A stretch of 64,000 bases of DNA. It comes from Croceibacterium_A sp035555595 (GTDB lineage: Bacteria; Pseudomonadota; Alphaproteobacteria; Sphingomonadales; Sphingomonadaceae). Each line of letters opens with the position of its first letter. Position 1 is the first letter of the stretch. This document shows positions 37,550 to 46,269 of the stretch, one piece after another. The stretch lies in the NCBI GenBank assembly GCA_035555595.1, contig DATMGK010000054.1, positions 1 through 64,000 on the forward strand, read 5' to 3'. The notes below the pieces were generated by a model. It was not told where the DNA came from. It worked only from the letters and a program-made list of their open reading frames with translations, and ran no database searches. Made by a program: the position numbers and the translations under genes.

Positions 37550-37553
37550 TCCC

Positions 37554-38111
37554 TCAGCGAGAGAGTATGGCTTCCACCTCCGCAAGCGCAGCCGGCGTAT
37601 CCACATCGCGCAAAATGCCGGGAGGCGGATCGAGCAAAGTGGCCCCTGCCAGCAGCGGACCGGCACCCCTGTCCCCATCAAGCAAAGCCGCGCGCGTCAG
37701 CAGCGCTCGATCAAGCAGGGCCGGAACACCCGCCCGCCCATCCGCATGACGAGTGGCCGCGGGGGCCGTACTGTCGGCCAAGTCGCGAATATAGCCGGGC
37801 GTAACAAGCGGCATGTCAGCAAGGACGACGAGCAACGCAGACACTTCCAGCCGCAATGCATGACGGGCAGCCAGCGCGAGCGATGAACCCAACCCCTCCT
37901 CCGGGCGGGGGTTTATCAGCTTTGCCCAACCCTCCACGAAACTAACACCATCTGGCCCGGTGACGATCACCCCCGGCGCCAAGGCCTGTTCAGCCGCTTC
38001 CACACACCAGCGCCCCAGCGGCTTGCCCGCGCAGACCGCTTCCAGCTTCCCGCCGCCAAACCGCGTGCCCAGCCCGGCAGCGAGCACCGCGACCAGAGGC
38101 ATGTCAGCCAT
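37554..38111 (-). CDS. MocA-like molybdenum cofactor nucleotidyltransferase
   Basis: 185 residues, NTP_transf_3 fold. The nucleotide-binding signature 'VAVLAAGLGTRFGGGK' lies at the N-terminus, and 'ALLVVLADMPLVTP' carries the metal-binding aspartate. MocA/MobA enzymes add CMP or GMP to molybdopterin for use by xanthine-dehydrogenase-family or DMSO-reductase-family enzymes. With xdhC directly upstream (8-base overlap, ATGGCTGA) and the iorAB genes close by, a cytidylyltransferase serving those is likely. ATG at 38111 is used; the frame opens further inside xdhC. Convergent with pccA, 4 bases apart. Confidence 0.82.
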   Translation of the reverse strand: MADMPLVAVLAAGLGTRFGGGKLEAVCAGKPLGRWCVEAAEQALAPGVIVTGPDGVSFVEGWAKLINPRPEEGLGSSLALAARHALRLEVSALLVVLADMPLVTPGYIRDLADSTAPAATRHADGRAGVPALLDRALLTRAALLDGDRGAGPLLAGATLLDPPPGILRDVDTPAALAEVEAILSR

Positions 38112-38934
38112 GCGGGTGTATTGCCTCGTATTCTCCGACGATCTCCGCCAGCACGGAGAGCGCCAGCACACCCGGCTCACGACTGCGCGGGATCAGGCCG
38201 ACAGGGCTGCGAACGCGGGCCACTTCCTCGGCGGAAAGCCCGGCTTCGACCAACCGTTCGACACGGCCGCGCCGTGCCTCCATCCCGCCTTGCGCGCCGA
38301 CATGGAAAGCGGGGGTCGCCAGCGCCCACTCCAGAATCGCCTGTTCCCATTCGTGATCGTGGAACAGCAATATCACCGCCGTCCAACGATCAGCCGCCAA
38401 TCCCTCAGGTTTACAACCAAGAGACAGGGCATCCTTGCCATGCGCGGCGGTTTCAATACCCGCCGCCTGTGCCAGCGCAGCCAGCGCGGCCAGTTCAGGC
38501 CCTTCTCCAAATAGCTGGAGCCGAAGAGCCGGAATATAGTGCCGCTGTGGCAGAGCCGCCGAAGGCAATGAAACGGTGGACGGCAACCGGGCATCGAGCG
38601 CGGCCACGGCGGCGCGACAAGCGGCACGATCAGGCGCGGGATCGATCAGCACGTCCAGCCCGCTGCCGCACGGCAGACGAAAATCGATCAGCGGCGACCC
38701 CGCGCCGAAGCGTTTGACCACCGGCCCGCTGGCTTCTGCAATCTCGGTGGCGAGCTGTTTCTCAAGGCATCCGTCGGCAAGGCTCCCCGTTATTCCGCCA
38801 TCGGGATGCACTGCCAGTTGCGCGCCCAGCCGACGGGAAAAGCTGCCTTCGATACCCACGATCGTGCACAGCCCCACCCCCGGCTCGCAGGCGGCGCGCA
38901 GGGCTGCACGGTCATCGGCCCAGCTTGAAGTCAC
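38104..38934 (-). CDS. xdhC: XdhC/CoxI-family molybdenum cofactor insertion factor
   Basis: 276 residues. The XdhC_CoxI domain shows 'GSFSRRLGAQLAVHPDGGITGSLADGCLE' at about 30-58 (this is one motif region split by a short loop), and the C-terminal Rossmann-like XdhC_C domain includes 'VILLFHDHEWEQAILEWAL' and 'RSPVGLIPRSREPGVLALSV'. XdhC binds Mo-cofactor and helps sulfurate and deliver it to molybdenum hydroxylases. GTG at 38934 has AGGAGA 5 bases upstream; an earlier in-frame start at 38979 lacks a site. Confidence 0.85.
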   Translation of the reverse strand: MTSSWADDRAALRAACEPGVGLCTIVGIEGSFSRRLGAQLAVHPDGGITGSLADGCLEKQLATEIAEASGPVVKRFGAGSPLIDFRLPCGSGLDVLIDPAPDRAACRAAVAALDARLPSTVSLPSAALPQRHYIPALRLQLFGEGPELAALAALAQAAGIETAAHGKDALSLGCKPEGLAADRWTAVILLFHDHEWEQAILEWALATPAFHVGAQGGMEARRGRVERLVEAGLSAEEVARVRSPVGLIPRSREPGVLALSVLAEIVGEYEAIHPHG

Positions 38935-39011
38935 GCTGTCTCCTTCATCATCGGGTCGCCGCCGAGATGCGGCGCCCAATGATGAACCGGAATAGACGCA
39001 GAGCCACTACG

Positions 39012-40604
39012 TCAGGAAGGCACCACGCAGCGGAAATTGGCTGCGTCGGCCGTATCGCCGCTGCCGGTGTACTGGGCATAGGCCGGATAGGGACACAGCG
39101 GCCGCGACATCGGTTCGCCCGGCGGGCCAGCGGGCGCGCCGGGCATCATGGCCGGAACCGTGGTTGGCCGCGTGGCGATGATGCGGCTGGGCGCCTTGCC
39201 GGTGGTCGCCCAATCATCGATCACCGCCAGCGTATCGAACTGGCTCGGCCCGTCGCCGCCGGAGCAGTGATCCATGCCCGGCGCCATGAACAGGCGGAGT
39301 TGCTGCTGCGCCTGTGCCTGAGGGATCGAATGATAGGCCCCGCGATAGAACAGCACGGTGTTCCCCGCCGGGATCAGCCCGTCGTTCCACCCGTGGCTGA
39401 GCAGCAGCTTGCCGCCACGCGCGAAGAACGGACGCAAGCCATCGGACGGCACGTTGAGAATGTCGGCCCCGAAAGTGCGCGCATCATAAGTGCCGTGGAA
39501 GTAATCGAAGCTCTTCCAGTCCCAGTTCGGCTTGTCGCCGTAAACCAGCATGGAAAAATAGGTGTAGGCCACCGGGAACGGCTGCTGCCCCATGATCAGT
39601 GCGGCAAGCTGCATCTCGCTGCCCGCTGGCCAGCCGTTCAGCAGAGTGCCGCCACGCGGATCGGGGATGCCGTTGTAGATCGCACGCGCCGTTTCCACCT
39701 GCGCCGGGGTCAGGCACTGGTCGCCATCACCACCAGTGCACTGGATCGTCGCCGGATCGAACTGGCAGGCATCCGGGCGGCCGATCACGCCGTCTTCCAA
39801 CCCGTCCAGCTTGTCACATTGCTTGACCGCAGCCTGATGCAGCGCCGTCAGCTTCGGCATGGAAAGCGCAGCGCCGGGCGCGCGCTGCGGCTGCCAACCG
39901 GCCCACATCGACTGCGTCATCAGGTCGGTCATCGGATTGGCCGGGGCCATGGCGCTGATCGCATCGAAATCTTCGGGATAGCGATAGGCGGACATCAGGC
40001 CCTGCCGCCCGCCGGTGGAGCAGGAATTCCACAGCGAGATTTTCGGCCCGTTACCATAGAACTGCTGAATCGCGGCCTTCGCGGTCACGACCATTTCATG
40101 CACGGCGCGGTGGCCGAAATCGACCAGCTTTTCAGGATGGCCCATGGCGAAATCCGCCGTCATGCCATTGCCGGTGTGGCCGGTATCGGTTGTCGCCACG
40201 GCGTACCCGCGCGTAAGCGGATCGGCGAGCTGCGAATAACTGAGCTGCCCGGCCCAGATGCCGTTGCCGATACCCACGAACTTGCCGTTCCAGCCGTTCG
40301 AGGGGAGCCAGACCTCAACCTTGATGTCTGAATCGCTGCTCGGCGTCAGAGTGGCCTGCACGCGGCAGAATTGCGGCACGTCCTTGTAAGCAGCATTGGC
40401 GACACCGGGTGGGAGATTGCCGGGCAGACCCGGCTGCTCGAACGCACCCTTCGCCACGATGGTGGCAGACGTAACCTTGCCGTTGGGTAAAGCAAGATTG
40501 GCCAGATCGCCGCAATCTGCCGCCTGCGCCGGTGACGCCACCACCGCAATCGCGGCCAGCGCCGTCCCACCGAGCCATGCTCGCGCCCGCCCCCAGTTAA
40601 TCAT
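39012..40604 (-). CDS. Exported tannase/feruloyl-esterase family hydrolase
   Basis: 530 residues. A signal peptide ends near 'VVASPAQA' (28). The tannase-family CS-D-HC arrangement is complete: Cys195-Ser196 in 'WNSCSTGGRQG', the acid in 'GWNDGLIPAGN', and His next to Cys in 'APGMDHCSGGDG', the two cysteines forming the disulfide that holds the triad. A lid calcium-site-like 'CDKLDGLEDGVIGRPDAC' is also present. Relatives hydrolyse gallate, ferulate or mono(hydroxyethyl) terephthalate esters. The exact ester is not predictable. ATG 40604 begins the signal peptide; an in-frame start at 40637 would add a polar leader. Confidence 0.88.
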   Translation of the reverse strand: MINWGRARAWLGGTALAAIAVVASPAQAADCGDLANLALPNGKVTSATIVAKGAFEQPGLPGNLPPGVANAAYKDVPQFCRVQATLTPSSDSDIKVEVWLPSNGWNGKFVGIGNGIWAGQLSYSQLADPLTRGYAVATTDTGHTGNGMTADFAMGHPEKLVDFGHRAVHEMVVTAKAAIQQFYGNGPKISLWNSCSTGGRQGLMSAYRYPEDFDAISAMAPANPMTDLMTQSMWAGWQPQRAPGAALSMPKLTALHQAAVKQCDKLDGLEDGVIGRPDACQFDPATIQCTGGDGDQCLTPAQVETARAIYNGIPDPRGGTLLNGWPAGSEMQLAALIMGQQPFPVAYTYFSMLVYGDKPNWDWKSFDYFHGTYDARTFGADILNVPSDGLRPFFARGGKLLLSHGWNDGLIPAGNTVLFYRGAYHSIPQAQAQQQLRLFMAPGMDHCSGGDGPSQFDTLAVIDDWATTGKAPSRIIATRPTTVPAMMPGAPAGPPGEPMSRPLCPYPAYAQYTGSGDTADAANFRCVVPS

Positions 40605-40761
40605 CACCCTGTTCTCCCAATCCCTAAGCGAGTCCATCCGTTAATGGACTTTGTCCGTTCATAGCGGCGAATCCAGCGAAAACCATAAGCAGGCTTCAAC
40701 CCACCACGCCCGCCCGGAACGCTTCATTTCAACCACAGATCAAGACAGTCGAGCCCCGGTT

Positions 40762-42987
40762 TTACACCAGCAGCTTCGTATCGATCGGCAGGCGGCGGAT
40801 ACGCTTGCCGGTCAACTTGAACAGCGCGTTGGTCAGCGCCGGAATCACCGGTGGCAGCGCAGGTTCGCCAAGGCCGGTAGGATCCTTGTCAGACAGCACC
40901 CAATCGACGTGAATTGTCGGCGTGGTGGGCATGCGCGGGACCGGATACTGGTGGAAATTGGAAGGCTTGGCCCCACCGTTTTCGATTTCCACCGCCAGCG
41001 CAACTGCCTGTCCCAGCCCGTCGATTACAGAGCCTTCAACCTGGTTCATTGCGCCCAGCGGGTTGATGATGTGGCTGCCCACATCGCCCACGACCCACAC
41101 GTCATGTACATCCACCTCCCCACGGGCGTTCAGGCTGGCTTCGACGACTTCGGCAAAATATCCGCGGTGGCTGAAGAAGAACCCGAAACCCTTGGCCCGG
41201 CCATCGGCCGCAGGGGTGGACCATTTCGAGGTTTCCAACACCTTTTCGATCACCGCACTCGCGCGCTCCGCGCTGAACTCCGGCTCGGGCGCTCCGAAAC
41301 CGCCGGCGGCGGGCGGATGGACCTCTGGCCCCGAGAGCAGGTCGAGCATCAGAGTCGGCAGATCGCTTCCCTGTGCCTGCGCTACCTCGTCAAGAAACGA
41401 CTGGGTGACGAAGGCAATGGCGTTGGATTGCGGAGCCCGCATCCAGCCCATCGGCACGCGGGTGTTGATGATCGACTGGCCGTATCGCCACGCGCCCACG
41501 AAGCGGGCGGGAAACACGCCTGCTTCCATCTGCGCCGCGTTATGAAGCTGGCCATTCAGCCCCATGGTTACGAAGTGATCGTCGAACGCGGTCAGCTTAC
41601 CGCTTTCGTCCAGCGCCGCGCGGAACTTGTGCCAGCCCGCGGGGCGATAGAAATCGCTCCGCAGATCGTCCTCGCGGCTCCAGATCAGCTGGATCGGCAC
41701 ACCCGGCTTCTTCGCCGCGATTGCCGCCGACTGAACCATGAAGTCGTTGATCAGGCGTCGACCGAACCCACCACCCATGCGCGTCAGATGGATCGTGATC
41801 TTGTCCGCCGGAATGCCAAGCTGCTGCGTAACGCCCTGCTGCCCCGATTGCGGAAATTGCGAAGGCGCCCAGATTTCCATCCGGCCGTCATCATGCGCCA
41901 GCGCGGTGCAGTTCATCGGCTCCATCGCCACATGGGCCAGGAACGGATAGTGGTATTCCGCCTCCACGACTTTCGCCGCGCCGGCCAGCGCGCCATCGAC
42001 GTCGCCTTGTTTTACGAGCTCTTTCTCAGGCGTTCCGCTGTTGAAAAGCTCGCTCGCCTGCGCTTCGTATCCGGCGCTGGAATGGCTGGCCCATTCGCCG
42101 TTGTCCCATTCGATAACCAGCTTCTTGCGCGCCTGATTGGCGATCCACCAGTTGCTGGCGATCACCGCCACGCCATCGATCAGCAATTCGGGATTGTCGC
42201 CGCCTTTCAGCACGATCACATCTTCCACGCCGGGCGTGACTCTGGCCGCTTCGACATCGGCGGAAACCAGACGTGCGCCGAATGTCGGCGCCCGCTCGTA
42301 AGCGGCGAATTTCATACCGGGCAGGTTGATATCAACGCCAAAGATCGGCTCGCCGCGAACGATACGCGCGGAATCGACCCCGATGATCGGGCGGCCGATG
42401 ATGCTGAAAGTCTTCGGGTCTTTCAGCGCAACCGTGGCCGCGTCAGGCGGCGGCAGCTTCGCGGCGTCGGCGGCAAGTTCGCCGTAAGTCAGCGACCGGC
42501 CCGACGATGCCTCGATCACTTTGCCCTTTTCGGTACGCAGCGTGTCGGCGGGAACGCCCCACCGTTGCGCTGCCGCCCCGACCAGCATCGCCCGCGCGGC
42601 TGCGCCAACCTGGCGCATCGGCAGCCAGTTCATCGGCGTGGCCATGCTTCCGCCTGCCATCTGGCCGGTAAAGAAGCTGCCATATTTCAGATCGTAATCG
42701 GCCTGCTCGACAGAGACATTGTCCCAGTCCGCATCCAGTTCCTCTGCAATCAGCATCGGCAGCATGGTCTTGATGCCTTGCCCGATCTCCGGGTTCTTGC
42801 CGACGATGGTGATCGCGCCATCACTGGCGATGCTGACATAGAGGTTGAGCGTGGCGGGGGCCGCTTCTACCCCGGCAACAGCGGCACGTGCGGCCATGGG
42901 TAGCGTCGCTGCCAGCATCAGGCCACCCCCGGCTAGGGCGCTTGCCCGCAGGAGGGTGCGGCGGTCCAGTGCGATTGCCTCAGACAT
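40762..42987 (-). CDS. iorB: Molybdopterin-binding aldehyde/N-heterocycle oxidoreductase large subunit (IorB-like)
   Basis: 741 residues, xanthine-dehydrogenase-family Mo-binding chain. A Tat-like signal (DRRTLLRASALAGGG) opens it, and two Ald_Xan_dh_C2 regions follow ('GRPIIGVDSARIVRGEPIFG', 'TRMGGGFGRRL', 'GWMRAPQSNAIAFVTQS'). Near the C-terminus 'GLGEPALPPVIPAL' supplies the catalytic glutamate. Family members include isoquinoline 1-oxidoreductase and membrane-bound aldehyde dehydrogenases. The Tat signal predicts periplasmic location. ATG 42987 overlaps the small-subunit stop by 8 bases (ATGTCTGA). Confidence 0.88.
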   Translation of the reverse strand: MSEAIALDRRTLLRASALAGGGLMLAATLPMAARAAVAGVEAAPATLNLYVSIASDGAITIVGKNPEIGQGIKTMLPMLIAEELDADWDNVSVEQADYDLKYGSFFTGQMAGGSMATPMNWLPMRQVGAAARAMLVGAAAQRWGVPADTLRTEKGKVIEASSGRSLTYGELAADAAKLPPPDAATVALKDPKTFSIIGRPIIGVDSARIVRGEPIFGVDINLPGMKFAAYERAPTFGARLVSADVEAARVTPGVEDVIVLKGGDNPELLIDGVAVIASNWWIANQARKKLVIEWDNGEWASHSSAGYEAQASELFNSGTPEKELVKQGDVDGALAGAAKVVEAEYHYPFLAHVAMEPMNCTALAHDDGRMEIWAPSQFPQSGQQGVTQQLGIPADKITIHLTRMGGGFGRRLINDFMVQSAAIAAKKPGVPIQLIWSREDDLRSDFYRPAGWHKFRAALDESGKLTAFDDHFVTMGLNGQLHNAAQMEAGVFPARFVGAWRYGQSIINTRVPMGWMRAPQSNAIAFVTQSFLDEVAQAQGSDLPTLMLDLLSGPEVHPPAAGGFGAPEPEFSAERASAVIEKVLETSKWSTPAADGRAKGFGFFFSHRGYFAEVVEASLNARGEVDVHDVWVVGDVGSHIINPLGAMNQVEGSVIDGLGQAVALAVEIENGGAKPSNFHQYPVPRMPTTPTIHVDWVLSDKDPTGLGEPALPPVIPALTNALFKLTGKRIRRLPIDTKLLV

Positions 42988-43450
42988 TGGCCGTCCCCTC
43001 TTCGACAACAACGGCGATCGCATCACGAATACGGGTGTAGCAGGCGCAGCGGCAGATATTCCCCTGCATCGCCTGATCGATCTGCTGCGCATCCGGCTTC
43101 GCATTGCGGGCCAGCAGCGCGGTGGCCGTCATCAGCTGACCGGCCTGACAATAGCCGCACTGCATCACGTCCTCGTCCACCCAGACCTTCTGCAACGCGC
43201 GGCCCACGGGGCTTTCAACCAGCGCCTCAATCGTCGTGACCTTGCGATCGCCGATCGAACCGACCTGCAAAGAGCAGGAACGTGCCGCCACGCCATCCAC
43301 ATGAACCGTGCAGGCCCCACAGGCGCCGATGCCGCAACCGAACTTGGTGCCGAGCATTCCAAGTTCATTCCTCAGCGCCCACAGCAGCGGCATTTCTGCC
43401 GGTACGTCGAGCTCCCGCGCCTCGCCGTTGATCTCGACCCGGTAGGCCAT
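42980..43450 (-). CDS. iorA: [2Fe-2S] small subunit of the molybdenum oxidoreductase (IorA-like)
   Basis: 156 residues. The plant-type [2Fe-2S] cluster motif 'FGCGIGACGACTVHVDG' and the second cluster 'CGYCQAGQ...NICRCACY' are both present, as in CoxS/IorA. It passes electrons from the Mo site to an external acceptor; there is no FAD subunit nearby, consistent with IorAB types that use cytochrome c or quinone. GGGAG 8 bases before ATG 43450 fixes the start although the frame is open to 43666. Divergent from the MarR gene. Confidence 0.92.
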   Translation of the reverse strand: MAYRVEINGEARELDVPAEMPLLWALRNELGMLGTKFGCGIGACGACTVHVDGVAARSCSLQVGSIGDRKVTTIEALVESPVGRALQKVWVDEDVMQCGYCQAGQLMTATALLARNAKPDAQQIDQAMQGNICRCACYTRIRDAIAVVVEEGTANV

Positions 43451-43566
43451 GCCATTCTCCCAATTATTATCGTGGCCGGCAGTACCGGACATAATCAAGG
43501 CACTGTAACAATAGCCATGCTGTGTGAAAAGCGCGTGATGGACACACCCGCTTGAAATACCCTTCG

Positions 43567-43592
43567 TGCCGTTTACGCTTGCACAAACGGCA
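43567..43592. promoter_or_regulatory. 26-bp interrupted palindrome, likely MarR operator
   Basis: TGCCGTTT (43567-43574), ten bases, then AAACGGCA (43585-43592): exact 8-base arms. It sits in the 163-base divergent gap, 21 bases before the MarR start and about 115 from iorA, where an autoregulatory site controlling both directions is expected. Confidence 0.6.
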
Positions 43593-43613
43593 GGGACCGT
43601 GATCGGGAGAATA

Positions 43614-44129
43614 ATGGAGAGGGGCAAAATCAGCGAACCGGGCAAAGGCAAGTCGAGCTTCGACATCTACCGCGAGGGAGGAACGACACGATCGATCCAC
43701 CTGACGGTTCTGCTGGTGATCGTCGCCCGCCGATGGCGTTCCCTCCTCGACGAACGTCTTAGGCTGATCGGCCAGAGCGCGGCCCGGATGGAAGCGCTGG
43801 CCGCAATCATCAATTCGCCCTGGCCCAGCGCTCAGGTGGATATCGCCCGTCGCCTTAGGATCGAAGGCCCAACGATGACGCGGATGCTCGACTCGCTGGA
43901 AGCCGATGCGCTGGTCGAACGCCTGCCCGATCCTGGCGATCGCCGCACGAAGCAACTGCGCCTCACCCCTCAGGGAGAGGCGGTGCTGAAGGATATCTTC
44001 GCCATCGCTGACGAACTTCGCGAACGTCTGCTCGGCGGCCTGTCCGACGCGACGGTGGAGGAACTAAATGCCACCCTGCAATCGCTCAGCGATCGGCTGG
44101 ATGACGGGCTGCCCGACCTGGAGGTCTGA
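43614..44129 (+). CDS. MarR-family transcriptional regulator
   Basis: 171 residues. The winged helix lies at about 65-130: 'SAQVDIARRLRIEGPTMTRM' (HTH) and 'VERLPDPGDRRTKQLRLTP' (wing with the DxRxx motif). A helical dimerisation end follows. MarR proteins usually repress a divergent gene until a phenolic ligand releases them, which suits the adjacent iorAB and the aromatic-type enzymes nearby. GGGAGA precedes ATG 43614; the N-terminal 40 residues are basic and probably flexible. Convergent with the PQQ dehydrogenase. Confidence 0.88.
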   Translation: MERGKISEPGKGKSSFDIYREGGTTRSIHLTVLLVIVARRWRSLLDERLRLIGQSAARMEALAAIINSPWPSAQVDIARRLRIEGPTMTRMLDSLEADALVERLPDPGDRRTKQLRLTPQGEAVLKDIFAIADELRERLLGGLSDATVEELNATLQSLSDRLDDGLPDLEV

Positions 44130-44163
44130 CAGCCCGCAAAGTCATCCGACGATCCGGCGGCGA

Positions 44164-46269
44164 TTACTCGCTGCGGCCCCAGTCCTCGTTGGCACGGGCG
44201 ATCAGGTAAGTGTGGATCGCCTCTGCATCTTCCGGCTTCAGGATATCGCCGAAACTGGCCATGCCCTTTTCCGTGTAGAGCCCTTTCAACACGATATCGT
44301 TGAATTTCGCATGGGTATCGCGCGTCATATGCCGCAGGTCCTTGACCCCGCCGATGGCGTTGCGGCCGTGGCACAGGGCACAGGTATCCGCGAACAGCTG
44401 CATACCGCGTGAAATCTCCGCCTCGGTGCCGCGCAAGGCAGGGGGCGGCTGGACCGCTTCCTTTTCCGCAAGGGCGGGCAACTGGACATTGCCGTCCAGC
44501 CTGAACACCAGCAGGCGCGCCGAAGCACGGGGCAATTCGATCCCGGCGCTCTGTTCGATCTGGGCCGCACCGCCGCCCCAGCCCGCGTTGACGGCGATAT
44601 ATTGCACACCATCCAGCATATAGGTGATGCCACCGCCGACAGGCGCGCTCTGCGTCGGGTATTCCCACAGCACCTCGCCCGTGCGCGCGTTGAAGGCGGC
44701 GAAGGTCTGCTTGGTCGTGCCTTCAAACACCAGATCGCTGGCGGTAACGAACACGCCGCCATTGCCATGGCGCGGCAGCGGCACCTGCCAGGCGACCCGC
44801 TGGTTCACAGGGTCCCAGGCGGTCAGCATCGCCTTTTCCAGCTTGTTCGCCTCTTCCATCAGCGTGGCGCGCTTGCGCCCGGCTTCACCGGTATATCCGC
44901 CCCAGCCGCTGTTCGAACGGCGGGGCTGCGGCGTCCATCCGGGCTGGACCGCATAGACGAAAGCGGACTGATAGGCGGGGAAATAGGCAAGGCCCGTGCG
45001 CGGGCTGAACGCCATCGGGAACCAGTTATGCGCCCCGCCCGGCCCCGGCGCGACCAGCGCGGGATCGGTGGTGTAGCGCACCCGGTCACTGGTGATCGGC
45101 CGGCCCTTGGCGTCGAAGCCTTCGTTCCAGTTCTGGAATACATGCGCCCCGGCAGAGATGAACTCGCCAGTCGCGCGATCAAGGACGTAGAAGAACCCGT
45201 TCTTCGGCGCCTGCATCAGCACCTTGCGCTCGCGGCCATCGATCTGGAGATCGGCGCTGATCATCGACTGGGTGCAGGTCCAGTCCCATTCCTCGCCCGG
45301 GTTCATCTGGTAATGCCAGGCGTAGCTGCCATCATCGGCGTGAAGCGCGACGATCGAACAGACGAACAGATTGTCGCCTTCGTTGTTGGATCGGTAATAG
45401 CGGGCGTGCGGCACCGAATTGCCGGTGCCGATGTAGACCAGCTTCAGTTCCGGGTCATAGGCGATGGAATCCCACGGGTTCGCTCCACCGCCCAGCTGTT
45501 TCCACATCCCCTCGGTCGACCAGGTCTCACGCACCCAGCTCATCACCGGATCGCTTGCCTCGCCATCCGGACCCTTCGCCGGGTCGCCGGGGGTGAGGTA
45601 GAACTTCCACAGCTTCTCGCCGGTATCGGCATCATAGGCCGCCGCGAAACCACGCACACCCAGATCGCCGCCGGACTGGCCGATAACCACCCGCCCGTCG
45701 AACACGCGCGGTGCGCCGGTGATGGAATAGGCGTAATCCGTGTCTTCCGGATAAGTGCGCGTGCTCCACACCGGTTTACCGGTGGCCTTGTCCAGTCCGA
45801 TCAGCCGCCCATCGAGCGTGGCGATGATGATCTTGTCGCCCCACATCGCCAGTCCGCGCGCGACGGGTTCGCAACATGCCAGCCGCGCTACTTCGCGGGG
45901 AACTTCCGGGTCATAGGTCCACAGCCGTTTGCCGGTCCGCGCGTCGTAAGCGATCGTCACGTTGAACGGCAGAATGTTGTAGAGCACGCCGTCGGAATAG
46001 ATCGGCGTCGCTTCCACGCCCCGGAACGTGTCAAGATCGTCAAACCACGCGAGGCCGAGGCGCGAGACGTTGCTGGCGTCGATCTGCGTCAGCGGGCTGT
46101 ATCGCTGCGCCGTATAGTCACGCCCGTCACTGGGCCAGTCCCCCGCGGCGGGGGCGGCCAGCGGATCGGTCGAGGCGGTATTTCCCGCGGGCGTCTGGGT
46201 GCCCGCCACGCAGGCGGCCAGCATCGCAAGCGCGCCAGCGAGCGCAACGGTTCGGCTTCGAAGGGTCAT
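44164..46269 (-). CDS. Quinohemoprotein (PQQ + cytochrome c) alcohol dehydrogenase, copy 1
   Basis: 701 residues. A lipoprotein-like signal (LAMLAAC, Cys20) precedes an eight-bladed PQQ propeller beginning 'DYTAQRYSPLTQIDASNV'. The vicinal disulfide 'RLACCEPV', the asparagine of 'GTGNSVPHA' and the catalytic aspartate in 'NPGEEWDWTCTQSM' are present; Thr instead of Asp two residues after it argues for a calcium rather than a lanthanide enzyme. The C-terminal cytochrome c has CALCH and an axial Met in 'GMASFGDIL'. It oxidises alcohols or aldehydes in the periplasm. The start overlaps the upstream SnoaL gene by one base. Confidence 0.92.
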   Translation of the reverse strand: MTLRSRTVALAGALAMLAACVAGTQTPAGNTASTDPLAAPAAGDWPSDGRDYTAQRYSPLTQIDASNVSRLGLAWFDDLDTFRGVEATPIYSDGVLYNILPFNVTIAYDARTGKRLWTYDPEVPREVARLACCEPVARGLAMWGDKIIIATLDGRLIGLDKATGKPVWSTRTYPEDTDYAYSITGAPRVFDGRVVIGQSGGDLGVRGFAAAYDADTGEKLWKFYLTPGDPAKGPDGEASDPVMSWVRETWSTEGMWKQLGGGANPWDSIAYDPELKLVYIGTGNSVPHARYYRSNNEGDNLFVCSIVALHADDGSYAWHYQMNPGEEWDWTCTQSMISADLQIDGRERKVLMQAPKNGFFYVLDRATGEFISAGAHVFQNWNEGFDAKGRPITSDRVRYTTDPALVAPGPGGAHNWFPMAFSPRTGLAYFPAYQSAFVYAVQPGWTPQPRRSNSGWGGYTGEAGRKRATLMEEANKLEKAMLTAWDPVNQRVAWQVPLPRHGNGGVFVTASDLVFEGTTKQTFAAFNARTGEVLWEYPTQSAPVGGGITYMLDGVQYIAVNAGWGGGAAQIEQSAGIELPRASARLLVFRLDGNVQLPALAEKEAVQPPPALRGTEAEISRGMQLFADTCALCHGRNAIGGVKDLRHMTRDTHAKFNDIVLKGLYTEKGMASFGDILKPEDAEAIHTYLIARANEDWGRSE

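Noticed and set aside
40651..42903. A 750-codon open frame on the plus strand
   Set aside because: It is antisense to iorB, has no recognisable domain and an amino-acid mix rich in Arg, His and Gln typical of a high-GC shadow frame.
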